A DNA stretch of 10,075 nt from assembly GCA_017398245.1 (NCBI GenBank), contig JAFQGN010000125.1, positions 1-10,075 of the forward strand, given 5' to 3'. A model generated the notes under the pieces. It did not search any database and was not told the DNA's origin. It saw only the letters and a list, made by a program, of their open reading frames with translations. Numbering within the stretch: the first letter of the stretch is position 1; the number at the start of each line of letters is the position of its first letter. Source of the stretch: Clostridia bacterium (GTDB taxonomy: Bacteria > Bacillota_A > Clostridia > Christensenellales > Aristaeellaceae). A program made the position numbers and the translations under genes. This document shows, in pieces, positions 1 through 6,449 of this stretch.

Positions 1-940
1 GATCACCGGTGCTGCCCAGATGGACGGCGCTATCCTGGTCGTTTCTTCCGCTGACGGCCCCATGCCGCAGACCCGCGAGCACATCCTGCTTGCCCATCAG
101 GTCGGCGTTAAGTACATCATCGTGTTCATGAACAAGACCGATCAGGTTGACGACGAAGAGCTGCTCGAGCTGGTCGAAATGGAAGTTCGCGAGCTGCTGA
201 GCGAGTACGGCTTCCCGGGCGACGATCTGCCGATCGTCAAGGGTTCCGCTCTGAAGGCCCTCGAGTACATGACCAACGACGGCTCCAACCCGGACAGCGC
301 TCCGGAGTGCCAGTGCATCTTCAAGCTGATGGAAGAAGTCGACGCGTACATTCCGGATCCGGAGCGCGACACCGACAAGCCCTTCCTGATGCCTGTTGAA
401 GACGTGTTCACCATCACCGGCCGCGGCACCGTTGCCACCGGTCGTGTCGAGCGCGGCATGATCAAGACCGGCGACACCATCGAAATCGTCGGCCTGAAGG
501 AAGAGAAGAAGTCCACCGTTTGCACCGGCGTTGAAATGTTCCGCAAGACCATGGATTACGCTGAGGCCGGCGACAACATCGGCGCCCTGCTGCGCGGCGT
601 GCAGCGCTCTGAAATCGAGCGCGGCCAGGTTCTGTGCAAGCCCGGCTCCATCCAGCCGCACACCCACTTCCTGGGCCAGGTTTACGTCCTGACCAAGGAA
701 GAAGGCGGCCGTCATACCCCGTTCTTCAACGGCTATCGTCCGCAGTTCTACTTCCGCACCACCGACGTTACCGGCAACATCAAGCTGCCCGACGGCGTCG
801 AGATGGTCATGCCTGGCGACAACATCGACATGGAAATCACCCTGATCACGCCCATCGCGTGTGAAGAAGGCCTCCGCTTCGCTATCCGTGAAGGCGGCCG
901 CACGGTTGGTTCCGGCGTTGTCATCAAGATCTTCGAATAA
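1..940 (+). CDS. tuf: Elongation factor Tu, 5'-truncated by the window edge
   Basis: EF-Tu is the cytoplasmic GTPase that delivers aminoacyl-tRNA to the ribosomal A site. The reading frame runs from base 2 ([11 protein letters not shown], just past the G3 DxxG motif) to TAA at 938-940, so roughly the first 90 residues (P-loop, switch I) lie outside the window. Visible landmarks are NKTD (G4, guanine recognition), GSALKALE (G5), [12 protein letters not shown] at the start of domain 2, and in domain 3 [23 protein letters not shown] and [14 protein letters not shown]. Between SALKALE and YIPDPE there are 27 residues, against 18 in E. coli EF-Tu; the insert carries two Cys (ECQC). Related longer forms are known in Clostridia and Bacilli. 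A strong terminator follows 15 bases after the stop. Family identity is essentially certain; whether the genome has a second tuf copy cannot be told here. Confidence 0.97.
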   Translation, partial: ITGAAQMDGAILVVSSADGPMPQTREHILLAHQVGVKYIIVFMNKTDQVDDEELLELVEMEVRELLSEYGFPGDDLPIVKGSALKALEYMTNDGSNPDSAPECQCIFKLMEEVDAYIPDPERDTDKPFLMPVEDVFTITGRGTVATGRVERGMIKTGDTIEIVGLKEEKKSTVCTGVEMFRKTMDYAEAGDNIGALLRGVQRSEIERGQVLCKPGSIQPHTHFLGQVYVLTKEEGGRHTPFFNGYRPQFYFRTTDVTGNIKLPDGVEMVMPGDNIDMEITLITPIACEEGLRFAIREGGRTVGSGVVIKIFE

Positions 941-955
941 TTTATTCGATATCAA

Positions 956-987
956 CCCCCTCTGCTTTGGCAGAGGGGGGTTTCTTT
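956..987 (+). terminator. Intrinsic terminator of tuf
   Basis: A 10-bp perfect stem (956-965 with 970-979) closes a 4-base TTTG loop and is followed by GTTTCTTT. It lies 15 bases after the tuf stop, as expected for Rho-independent termination of a highly expressed gene. Confidence 0.93.
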
Positions 988-1144
988 GCTGCTTGAACGT
1001 GCCGGCGGGAATAAGCATAAGCTCGGATGCTTTTTCTGCCGCCTCGGAAGATGGATTCGCCTGTGCTGCCTGATTGTTTGCGGCGGGAAATAGGAGCGTT
1101 CTGTTTATTATGATGTGTCCCCACGATCGCTCTGTGCGATTGGG

Positions 1145-1182
1145 CAAAAAACGCGCCGCATCGTATAAAAACGATGCGGCGC
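1145..1182 (-). terminator. Intrinsic terminator of the 182-aa minus-strand gene
   Basis: A 12-bp perfect inverted repeat (1153-1164 with 1171-1182) surrounds a 6-base AT-rich loop. Read on the minus strand it is followed by GTTTTTTG, the expected U-tract. It begins 5 bases after the minus-strand stop codon. The bases between the tuf terminator and this one (988-1144) show no convincing gene; a short imperfect hairpin near 1120-1144 (ATCGC/GCGAT) has no clear role. Confidence 0.92.
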
Positions 1183-1187
1183 TGTGT

Positions 1188-1736
1188 TTATTCGGCCTCT
1201 TCCGGCATTTCTTCCGGGTCGAACAGGCTTTCAAAGGGGCTCAGATCCACCCCGCGCGAAGAATCGTGGCTGAAATGCACGGCTCCGCCGGCCTCAATGA
1301 CAGCGTTCACGCGCACGCCGCCAAAGGACGTGAGCAAATTAACGGCCTCGACTGCGCTTTCGCCGAGATGACGCAGAAAGCTCTGCCAGGATTCGCAGTC
1401 GATCTCCTGCCCGTCCACGCGCACGGAAAAGCTGTACAGCCGGAACCCGATCCAGCGCATGCCGTTGACCAGATGGAGCATGGTGCGGCTGTCAAACGGG
1501 GCTTCGAAGCGGTAGGAATGCATCAGAAGGAAGCTGCTGGTCTGCGTGTCGCTCTGTGCGATGTGCAGGGCACTGAGCGCCTCGAGCAGCGCCTCTTCGC
1601 GCCTGCGGGCCTCCTCAAGCGCCTTTTCGTCGGCTGCAGGTTCCTGCTCCACCGGTTCCTCTTCCTGCAGCGGTTCAGCCGGCGCAGGCTCCTCTGCGGC
1701 GCCGAACAGGGACTTCAGTTTGCGGAATATGCTCAT
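1188..1736 (-). CDS. Unrecognised acidic 182-aa protein with predicted coiled coil
   Basis: I do not recognise a family. Four parts are visible: a short basic amphipathic start (MSIFRKLKSLFG, residues 1-12); a Glu/Pro/Ala-rich disordered stretch (about 14-36); a Glu/Arg/Ala/Leu helix likely to form a coiled coil (about 37-60); and a more ordered mixed domain (about 66-165) that includes RWIGFRLYSFSVRVDG and SFGGVRVNAVIEAGG. The tail is acidic (DPEEMPEEAE). There is no signal peptide or membrane segment, so it is probably cytoplasmic; the first helix could rest on the membrane (inference). An in-frame GTG at 1745 would add three residues, but it lies inside the Shine-Dalgarno sequence, so the ATG at 1736 is preferred. 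The gene has its own promoter and terminator and is therefore probably monocistronic. It diverges from the PHP gene, which need not imply a shared function. Confidence 0.85.
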   Translation of the reverse strand: MSIFRKLKSLFGAAEEPAPAEPLQEEEPVEQEPAADEKALEEARRREEALLEALSALHIAQSDTQTSSFLLMHSYRFEAPFDSRTMLHLVNGMRWIGFRLYSFSVRVDGQEIDCESWQSFLRHLGESAVEAVNLLTSFGGVRVNAVIEAGGAVHFSHDSSRGVDLSPFESLFDPEEMPEEAE

Positions 1737-1742
1737 GCGGTT

Positions 1743-1748
1743 CACCTC
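1743..1748 (-). promoter_or_regulatory. Ribosome binding site that decides the start of the 182-aa gene
   Basis: On the minus strand GAGGTG stands 6 bases before the ATG at 1736. Its last three bases are the alternative GTG start, which would have no ribosome site of its own, so the ATG is the likely start. Confidence 0.82.
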
Positions 1749-1765
1749 ATTTTCGATATACCGAT

Positions 1766-1794
1766 ATGATACCGTAGACGCGCCCTTGTGTCAA
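1766..1794 (-). promoter_or_regulatory. Sigma-A-type promoter of the 182-aa gene
   Basis: On the minus strand a perfect TTGACA (-35, 1789-1794) is separated by 17 bases from TATCAT (-10, 1766-1771). Transcription should begin near 1759, giving a leader of about 20-25 bases that contains the GAGGTG ribosome site. The -35 overlaps that of the divergent promoter on the plus strand. Confidence 0.87.
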
Positions 1795-1814
1795 TCGGCT
1801 GCGGATGGTATAAT
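1786..1814 (+). promoter_or_regulatory. Sigma-A-type promoter of the PHP-family gene
   Basis: A perfect TATAAT (1809-1814) follows, after 17 bases, TTGTGT (1786-1791), which matches the -35 consensus mainly in TTG. Transcription should begin near 1821, leaving room for the ribosome site at 1841. The nine bases 1786-1794 read TTGTGT on one strand and TTGACA on the other, so the two promoters share -35 bases. Confidence 0.8.
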
Positions 1815-1840
1815 AATGTACTGACACATACGATCAGTTT

Positions 1841-1846
1841 GGAGGA
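1841..1846 (+). promoter_or_regulatory. Ribosome binding site fixing the PHP gene start at 1854
   Basis: GGAGGA lies 7 bases before the ATG at 1854. The frame stays open upstream to a GTG at 1788, but that GTG sits inside the promoter and has no ribosome site, so it is rejected. Confidence 0.9.
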
Positions 1847-1853
1847 CGGGTAT

Positions 1854-2663
1854 ATGCTGTATTCAACGCCGCATGCGCACACGACGTACGTTGACGGCAA
1901 GAGCACGCCGCGCGAAATGGTGGAAACGGCCATCGCAAAGGGGTTTGTTTCGTTCGGTTTTTCCGAGCATGCCGAAGACGAAAGATTCGGCCTGACTAAA
2001 GTGAGCGAGCGCGCCTATTATGCCGAAGCCCGCGCGCTGCAGGCCGAATATGCCGACAGGATCCGCGTTTGGGTCGGCATGGAGCGGGATTCCATTTCGC
2101 ATGTCAGCCGCGAAGGATACGATTATGTGCTCGGTTCCGTGCATTATGTGCCGTGGGGAGACGGTTTCGTTTCCGTGGACGGCGCGCCGGAGAAGATTGC
2201 GCAGGCGATTCGCGAAGAGTACCACGGCGATCCGCTGGCATATGCAGCAATGTACTTCAGGCGTCTGGCGGATTATATCTGCGCCTACAAGCCGGAGATC
2301 ATCGGCCATTTTGACCTGTGGCGCAAGGCGAACGAGTGTCTCGGTTTGATCGATACCGGCAGCTCGGCGTACAGGAAGATCGCCTATGAAGCGCTGGAGC
2401 GCATGGCCGGGACTGGCGCGCTGCTGGAAGTGAACACCGGCGCGCTCGCGCGCGGCTATATGGACGACCCGTATCCGGAGCTGTTCGAGTTGGAATACTG
2501 GCGCAAATTGGGCGGCAAGGCTATTGTCGGTTCGGATTGCCATTTGGCCGAGAATCTGGACTGCGGATACGACAGGGCGCGCCAGAGGCTTCTGGAAGCC
2601 GGATACGAGAGCGTTGTGCTTCTGGGCGATGGGGAAGACCTGTTTATGGAATGCGCGCTGTAA
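1854..2663 (+). CDS. PHP-family histidinol-phosphatase-like hydrolase (HisK/HisJ type)
   Basis: A 269-aa cytoplasmic metal-dependent phosphoesterase of the PHP superfamily, closest in motif pattern to the HisJ/HisK histidinol-phosphatases that make L-histidinol from histidinol phosphate. The expected metal-ligand series is visible in order: HAHTTYVDG (H7, H9, D14), FSEHAE (H39), GMERD (E77), GSVHYV (H97), GHFDL (H152), EVNTG (residues 192-196) and GSDCH (D228, H230). Length and order fit the family (about 260-280 aa). No other his gene is nearby. In Firmicutes this enzyme is often unlinked to the his operon, so that is not alarming, but it leaves substrate assignment open; other PHP phosphoesterases act on nucleotides or unknown phosphates. 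The gene has its own promoter and terminator and appears monocistronic. Family assignment is firm; the histidinol phosphate substrate is probable. Confidence 0.9.
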   Translation: MLYSTPHAHTTYVDGKSTPREMVETAIAKGFVSFGFSEHAEDERFGLTKVSERAYYAEARALQAEYADRIRVWVGMERDSISHVSREGYDYVLGSVHYVPWGDGFVSVDGAPEKIAQAIREEYHGDPLAYAAMYFRRLADYICAYKPEIIGHFDLWRKANECLGLIDTGSSAYRKIAYEALERMAGTGALLEVNTGALARGYMDDPYPELFELEYWRKLGGKAIVGSDCHLAENLDCGYDRARQRLLEAGYESVVLLGDGEDLFMECAL

Positions 2664-2693
2664 AAGGCGTTTAAGAGCGAATTTGAATAAGGC

Positions 2694-2727
2694 AAGAAAG
2701 AGCGTCGGGAAGGGCGCTCTTTCTTTT
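2694..2727 (+). terminator. Intrinsic terminator of the PHP-family gene
   Basis: An 11-bp perfect stem (2694-2704 with 2715-2725) has a 10-base loop and runs into a T-rich stretch ending TTTT. It lies 30 bases after the stop at 2663. Confidence 0.87.
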
Positions 2728-2775
2728 GCTGATCGCAAGCTCTGGGTCTTTTTGTGGAAGCGTACGAAATTGCAT

Positions 2776-2813
2776 AGAAAAACCGCCGGGCTTTCCATGA
2801 AAGTCCGGCGGTT
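2776..2813 (-). terminator. Intrinsic terminator of the 16-module protein gene
   Basis: A long hairpin pairs 2781-2789 with 2805-2813 (9 bp), continues through one G-T pair and five more pairs (2791-2795 with 2799-2803), and closes on a 3-base loop. On the minus strand it is followed by TTTTT. It begins 9 bases after the minus-strand stop at 2823. Together with the PHP terminator it insulates two convergent genes. Confidence 0.93.
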
Positions 2814-2822
2814 ATCTTTGGT

Positions 2823-5800
2823 TCAATAGCAGGTGGGGCACTTGGTCTTGCCGTAGGAAGCGGCCTTTTCCGCCGTGATGGCGGATGCGCCGTTCAGGTC
2901 TTCCTTACTGCAGTTTGCCTTGCTGTGGTAATACACGCTGGTGAGCGTGGCATACACCTTGCTGCTGTCGGTCGATTCGCTGCTGCCGGTGCAGGTGGGG
3001 CAGCCCTTCTTGCCGGCCTGTACGGCCTTGGTGTAGGTAGTGGTGATGGTCTTCTGCTCGCCGTTGCAAACGCTCTTCTTGTGGTAATACTTGTCGCTGG
3101 CGGTGGTGAAGACGCGGGTGCTGTTGTCGGTATTGAAGCAGGTGGAGCAGGCAGTTTTGCCGGCGGCCTTGGCCTGAGCGACAGTGCCTTCCACCGCGTC
3201 CTTCATGCCGCGGCAGTCATCTTCCAGATGGAAATTGACGCCGTTGGGGTTCCAGAACACGGAGGTGAGCACATTGCTGGAGCCGGAGGTGTTCAGATCG
3301 TAGCAATCCGGGCAGGGTTCCTTGCCGTGCACGGTCTTCGCGCGCTCGATGGTGGTGGCCTGCGCGCCGACCATGCCGCAGCTGTCGGCCGATTTGTGGT
3401 AATAATCGCCGTTAACGGTGCAGTACACCTTGGTGGCATTGCTGCCGGTGGAAGAAGAGCTGCCGGTGTTGCCGACGATCTCGCCGCCCGCGCAGGTGGG
3501 GCAGGCGGTCTTGCCGTTGGCCGTGGCGATGGCCACAGTCACCTTGCTGGCGTTCACCATGCCGGTGCAGCTGGCGTTGGTGTGGTAGTAGCGGCTGTCA
3601 GAGCGGCAGTACACCGCGTTTTCGGAGGAGGCGGCTACGCAATCCGGACAGGGCTGCTTGCCCGCCTTGGCCGCTGCGGTGAGGGTGGTCGCCTTCGCGC
3701 CGGACATGGGGCCGCAGTGTTTGTCGGTGTGATAATAGGTGCCTTCCGCCGTGCAGTACACGGTGAAGCCGGAATCTTCGGTATTGGCGCTGCCGGTGTT
3801 GCCGGAAGTGGTGTTGCCCACCGTGCCGGGGCCGCCGATCTCAGCGCCGTACTTCTTGTGCAGCTCGCTGTCGGTGCCGATGCACTTGGTGCACATATCC
3901 TTGCCCAGCGCCAGCGCGTTCTTGAGCGTTACGAACTGGGCGCCCGTCATGCCGGAGCAGTTGCTCTTGACATGGTAGCTCTCGCCGTCCTTGGTCAGAT
4001 ACACCTTGGTATCGACCGCGCCGATGCACACGGGGCAGGCGCATTTGCCGGCCGCAGCGGCGGTGGCGAGGTTATAGGTATCGGGATTAGCCATGCCGGA
4101 GCAGGACTTGTTGGTGTGATAATAGGTGCCGTACTTGGTAGCGAACACGGTTTTGGAGGTGGTCGCGCCCAAGCAGATGGGGCAGGCAGTCTTGCCGGCC
4201 TTGGTGGCCTTTTCGATGGTCGTGCCCTTGCCGCCGGTCATGTTCGTGCAGGTCGCAGCCGCATGATACCAGGAGCCGCCTTCGGTGCAGTAGACTTCGA
4301 TCTTTTCGCCGGAGGAGGTATAGCCGGGCTTGGCGTTGGGGGCGGTCACCGCAGCGCCGCCGCCGATGCAATCGGGACAGGCCGTCAGGCCGGCCTTCTT
4401 CGCCGTTTCGACCGTGATGTAGGAGGCGTTCTTCATGCCGCCGCAATCGCTCACGATATGGTAATAGGTGCCGTCCTTGCGGCCGTATACCTTGGCCGAG
4501 GAAGTGCCGATGCACTCGGGGCAGGGGGTCTTGTTGTACTGCTTGGCCTGCTCGACGGTACCGGCCACGGCGTCCTTCATGCCCTTGCAGTCGTCTTCAA
4601 TGTGATACCACTGGCCGTCCTTGGTGAAGTACACCTTGTTGCCGGAGCCGGTGGTGGCCACGCCCACGCAGGTCTCGCAGGCGGTCTTGCCCTGGTTTTC
4701 AGCAGCGGCTTTGGAGCCCTTCTTCTTATAGGTCACGTTCTGGCAGCCGGAATCGGAATGGTAATTCTTGCCGCCGTCGTTCCAGTAGTACACCGCGCCG
4801 ACGGAGCTGCCCACGCATTCGTCGCACGGGGTCTGGCCCAGCGCGACCGCCGCCTTGCGGGTGGTCTGCACGGCGTTTTTCATGTTCTGGCAGTTCGGGT
4901 CGGAATGGAAATTCTTGCCGCCGGTGGTGTGGTAATAGACATTGCTGTCGTCCGCTGCGCCGTGGCACACTTCGCACTTGGTCTGGTTGCGGTACTTAGC
5001 GGTGTCGAGGGATACGATCTCCGCATTCTTCATGTTGCGGCAGGTGGGAATGGCGTGGTAATTGCTGCCGCCTGCGGTGGAATACACGCCCAGACACTTC
5101 GGGCAGGCGTACTGGCCGCGGGCCTCGGCGTCGGCGCGGGAAATGGCCTGCGCGTTGTTCATGCCGCAGGAATCGGCCGTGGCATGGAACCAGGTGCCGC
5201 CGGAGGTGGCATAGAAGGTATCGCCGGTCACAACGGCGCCGTCGCTGGTCACATCGCCGCCCATGCCGAAGCACACGGGGCAGGCTGTTTTGCCCTGACC
5301 CATGGCCATGGAGCGCACGCCGGCGTTGGAGTAGGTGGTGCCGCCGCAGACGGATTCCTTATGGTAATACTGGCCGAGCGTGTCGGTATAGACGATCGGG
5401 TCTTCCGCCGTGCCGACCGGGTTGGTCAGGCCGGTGGTGTCGTCGCCCGTGCCGATGAGAGAGCTGTCGGGCTTCGGAGTCGGCGCGGGGGTGGCCGTCG
5501 GGGCCATGGTGGGCGCGGTGGTGGGCTTGAGCGTCGGCACGTTCGCCATCACAGTCGCCGTGGGGATGGGGTTCACATTGCCGGTCTCGTTGATCTTGGT
5601 ATCGTCGCTTCCGCGGAAAATACCCGAGAACAGCAGTACCAGCAGCAAAATGAACCACGCCGCAGACACGGCCGAGATGCCGATGAGCACATTCTGCTCG
5701 TACTGGCGCTTCTTCCACAGAATATAGATGCCCAGCGGAGGCAGCACGACCAGCGCGAGCCACATCACCCAGGCGTTATCAAACAGGAAGCCAGCGGGGT

Positions 5801-6026
5801 AATCCTCCTGCGCGTACTCTTCCTCATAATAGCCGTCCTGCGCGTAGCCGTCGTCGTAGGGCTGGTCATAGCCGTCGTCGGCATAGGGCTGCTGCGCGTA
5901 ATCCTCCTCCGGCTCCTCGCGCGGCTGCTGGAACGCGAAGCGATGGATCTCGCCGTCGCCCCATTTATAGGCGATGCCGCGCTTGCTGATATTGTATTTC
6001 AGTTTGCCGATCTGCTTTGTTGCCAT
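2823..6026 (-). CDS. Membrane-anchored protein with sixteen tandem H-C-C-C putative zinc-binding modules
   Basis: No named family is recognised for this 1067-aa protein. Order of parts: a basic start (1-30); an acidic Tyr-rich segment (about 41-77, nine Tyr); two membrane segments (about 85-104 and 113-137) joined by a basic loop (KKRQYEQN); a Thr/Pro linker (about 150-188); then sixteen modules from about residue 210 to the last residue. Each module is 40-50 residues, typically VY..-x-G-x-YYH-x4-C-x-GM, then an Ala-rich helix, GKTACPxCxG. Every copy keeps one His and three Cys, enough for tetrahedral zinc. Single modules of this style (YH...C, then PCxxC) are known at the ends of secreted Firmicutes proteins and recall the Ada-type zinc domain (family knowledge). 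The Thr/Pro linker suggests the array is outside the cell. Metal storage, redox and adhesion roles all remain possible. The start ATG at 6026 has AGGGAG five bases upstream. The gene is transcribed divergently from the CapA-like gene. Confidence 0.93.
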   Translation of the reverse strand: MATKQIGKLKYNISKRGIAYKWGDGEIHRFAFQQPREEPEEDYAQQPYADDGYDQPYDDGYAQDGYYEEEYAQEDYPAGFLFDNAWVMWLALVVLPPLGIYILWKKRQYEQNVLIGISAVSAAWFILLLVLLFSGIFRGSDDTKINETGNVNPIPTATVMANVPTLKPTTAPTMAPTATPAPTPKPDSSLIGTGDDTTGLTNPVGTAEDPIVYTDTLGQYYHKESVCGGTTYSNAGVRSMAMGQGKTACPVCFGMGGDVTSDGAVVTGDTFYATSGGTWFHATADSCGMNNAQAISRADAEARGQYACPKCLGVYSTAGGSNYHAIPTCRNMKNAEIVSLDTAKYRNQTKCEVCHGAADDSNVYYHTTGGKNFHSDPNCQNMKNAVQTTRKAAVALGQTPCDECVGSSVGAVYYWNDGGKNYHSDSGCQNVTYKKKGSKAAAENQGKTACETCVGVATTGSGNKVYFTKDGQWYHIEDDCKGMKDAVAGTVEQAKQYNKTPCPECIGTSSAKVYGRKDGTYYHIVSDCGGMKNASYITVETAKKAGLTACPDCIGGGAAVTAPNAKPGYTSSGEKIEVYCTEGGSWYHAAATCTNMTGGKGTTIEKATKAGKTACPICLGATTSKTVFATKYGTYYHTNKSCSGMANPDTYNLATAAAAGKCACPVCIGAVDTKVYLTKDGESYHVKSNCSGMTGAQFVTLKNALALGKDMCTKCIGTDSELHKKYGAEIGGPGTVGNTTSGNTGSANTEDSGFTVYCTAEGTYYHTDKHCGPMSGAKATTLTAAAKAGKQPCPDCVAASSENAVYCRSDSRYYHTNASCTGMVNASKVTVAIATANGKTACPTCAGGEIVGNTGSSSSTGSNATKVYCTVNGDYYHKSADSCGMVGAQATTIERAKTVHGKEPCPDCYDLNTSGSSNVLTSVFWNPNGVNFHLEDDCRGMKDAVEGTVAQAKAAGKTACSTCFNTDNSTRVFTTASDKYYHKKSVCNGEQKTITTTYTKAVQAGKKGCPTCTGSSESTDSSKVYATLTSVYYHSKANCSKEDLNGASAITAEKAASYGKTKCPTCY
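2826..5399 (-). repeat. Sixteen-copy protein-level tandem repeat array (H-x4/5-C-x20-23-C-x2-C)
   Basis: All sixteen modules were read one by one; none lacks a ligand-like residue. H-to-C spacing is 4 residues in fourteen modules and 5 in modules 2 and 13. C-to-CxxC spacing is 21 in most, 20 in module 2 and 23 in module 16. Modules 8, 11, 12 and 13 carry one extra Cys (VYC) at the start, and module 9 has one in GKCACPVC, giving about 53 Cys in the array. Gly/Ser/Thr-rich linkers follow modules 1, 7, 10, 12 and 13; the others abut closely. At DNA level the copies are diverged rather than identical. Confidence 0.92.
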
Positions 6027-6031
6027 ATGTA

Positions 6032-6037
6032 CTCCCT
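6032..6037 (-). promoter_or_regulatory. Ribosome binding site of the 16-module gene
   Basis: On the minus strand AGGGAG, within a longer GGAGAGGGAG, stands 5 bases before the ATG at 6026 and supports that start. Confidence 0.8.
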
Positions 6038-6158
6038 CTCCGTCATCGGTCTTCCGGCCGGATGTATTCCTATTAAAGATTTCGTTTCGAATCGTAGTTT
6101 GGACGCCTTTTCCGCCGGTTTTGTTGCCCGAAAGCGAGAAATTGGCATCCTTTCAGAT

Positions 6159-6177
6159 ATGTAATAATAGGATACAT
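6159..6177. promoter_or_regulatory. Candidate operator dyad over the minus-strand -10 box
   Basis: ATGTA and TACAT form an inverted repeat separated by 9 bases (6159-6163 and 6173-6177). It overlaps the -10 hexamer and predicted start point, where a bound repressor would block transcription. The arms are only 5 bases, so chance is possible in AT-rich DNA. Confidence 0.4.
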
Positions 6178-6198
6178 CATAAACGGTGCATTCGTCAA
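6169..6198 (-). promoter_or_regulatory. Probable promoter of the 16-module gene
   Basis: On the minus strand TTGACG (-35, 6193-6198) is followed after 18 bases by TATCCT (-10, 6169-6174). The -35 is five of six to consensus; the -10 is four of six. Transcription would start near 6162. Confidence 0.6.
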
Positions 6199-6240
6199 CC
6201 TTTTTTACATGTACTTCCGAACGAATTCGGTTTTTGGAGG

Positions 6241-6258
6241 AAAACAGAATATGGTCTG
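6241..6258. repeat. 18-bp direct repeat, copy 1, containing dyad CAGA-N6-TCTG
   Basis: AAAACAGAATATGGTCTG; it differs from copy 2 at one base of 18. The inner 14 bases (6245-6258) are a dyad with CAGA/TCTG arms, as expected for a dimeric regulator site. It lies about 45 bases upstream of the minus-strand -35. Confidence 0.6.
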
Positions 6259-6353
6259 AAAAGACGTAAAAATCTTTGTATATCAGGATAAAATCGGATC
6301 GGGCCGTTTGGACGGGCGCTGCCTGTCTGAGGGAAAACAGATGAATTTTCAGT

Positions 6354-6371
6354 AAAACAGAATACGGTCTG
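6354..6371. repeat. 18-bp direct repeat, copy 2, containing dyad CAGA-N6-TCTG
   Basis: AAAACAGAATACGGTCTG; the single difference from copy 1 is a C for T in the dyad spacer, so both arms are kept. It is 113 bases from copy 1 and about 80 bases upstream of the plus-strand -10. Confidence 0.6.
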
Positions 6372-6449
6372 CAATTTGGGCGGCGCGGGCCGACACAAAA
6401 ATGTTACGCGGCGCAGCTGCGCGCGCCTATGGTGCTGGGGAAGAATATG

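Noticed and set aside
988..1144. Possible small RNA between the tuf terminator and the next terminator
   Set aside because: No promoter of quality and no strong hairpin with T-run on the plus strand; only a weak imperfect hairpin near 1120-1144.
1788..1853. Longer PHP protein starting at GTG 1788
   Set aside because: That start lies within the promoter and has no ribosome site; the ATG at 1854 has GGAGGA at ideal spacing and gives the family's usual length.
1863..2798. A 311-codon minus-strand frame opposite the PHP gene
   Set aside because: It would run through the PHP terminator and has no ribosome site; the PHP motifs are decisive for the plus strand.
2826..5399. CRISPR-like or minisatellite array
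   Set aside because: The repeats are diverged at DNA level, about 130-150 bases long, and in frame within one gene with conserved protein ligands.
2925..6164. A 1079-codon open frame on the plus strand opposite the 16-module gene
   Set aside because: Its Gly/Ala/Val/His-rich translation is what the antisense of a GC-rich Cys/Thr/Ala repeat gives. No ribosome site or motif supports it, and the minus-strand gene has promoter, ribosome site, terminator and conserved ligands.
6217..6235. Terminator on the plus strand (CCGAA-CGAA-TTCGG then TTTTT)
   Set aside because: The stem is only 5 bp and no plus-strand gene lies upstream of it; it may matter only as DNA or not at all.
6236..6259. Small gene behind GGAGG with ATG at 6251
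   Set aside because: The frame reads ATG GTC TGA and ends after two codons.
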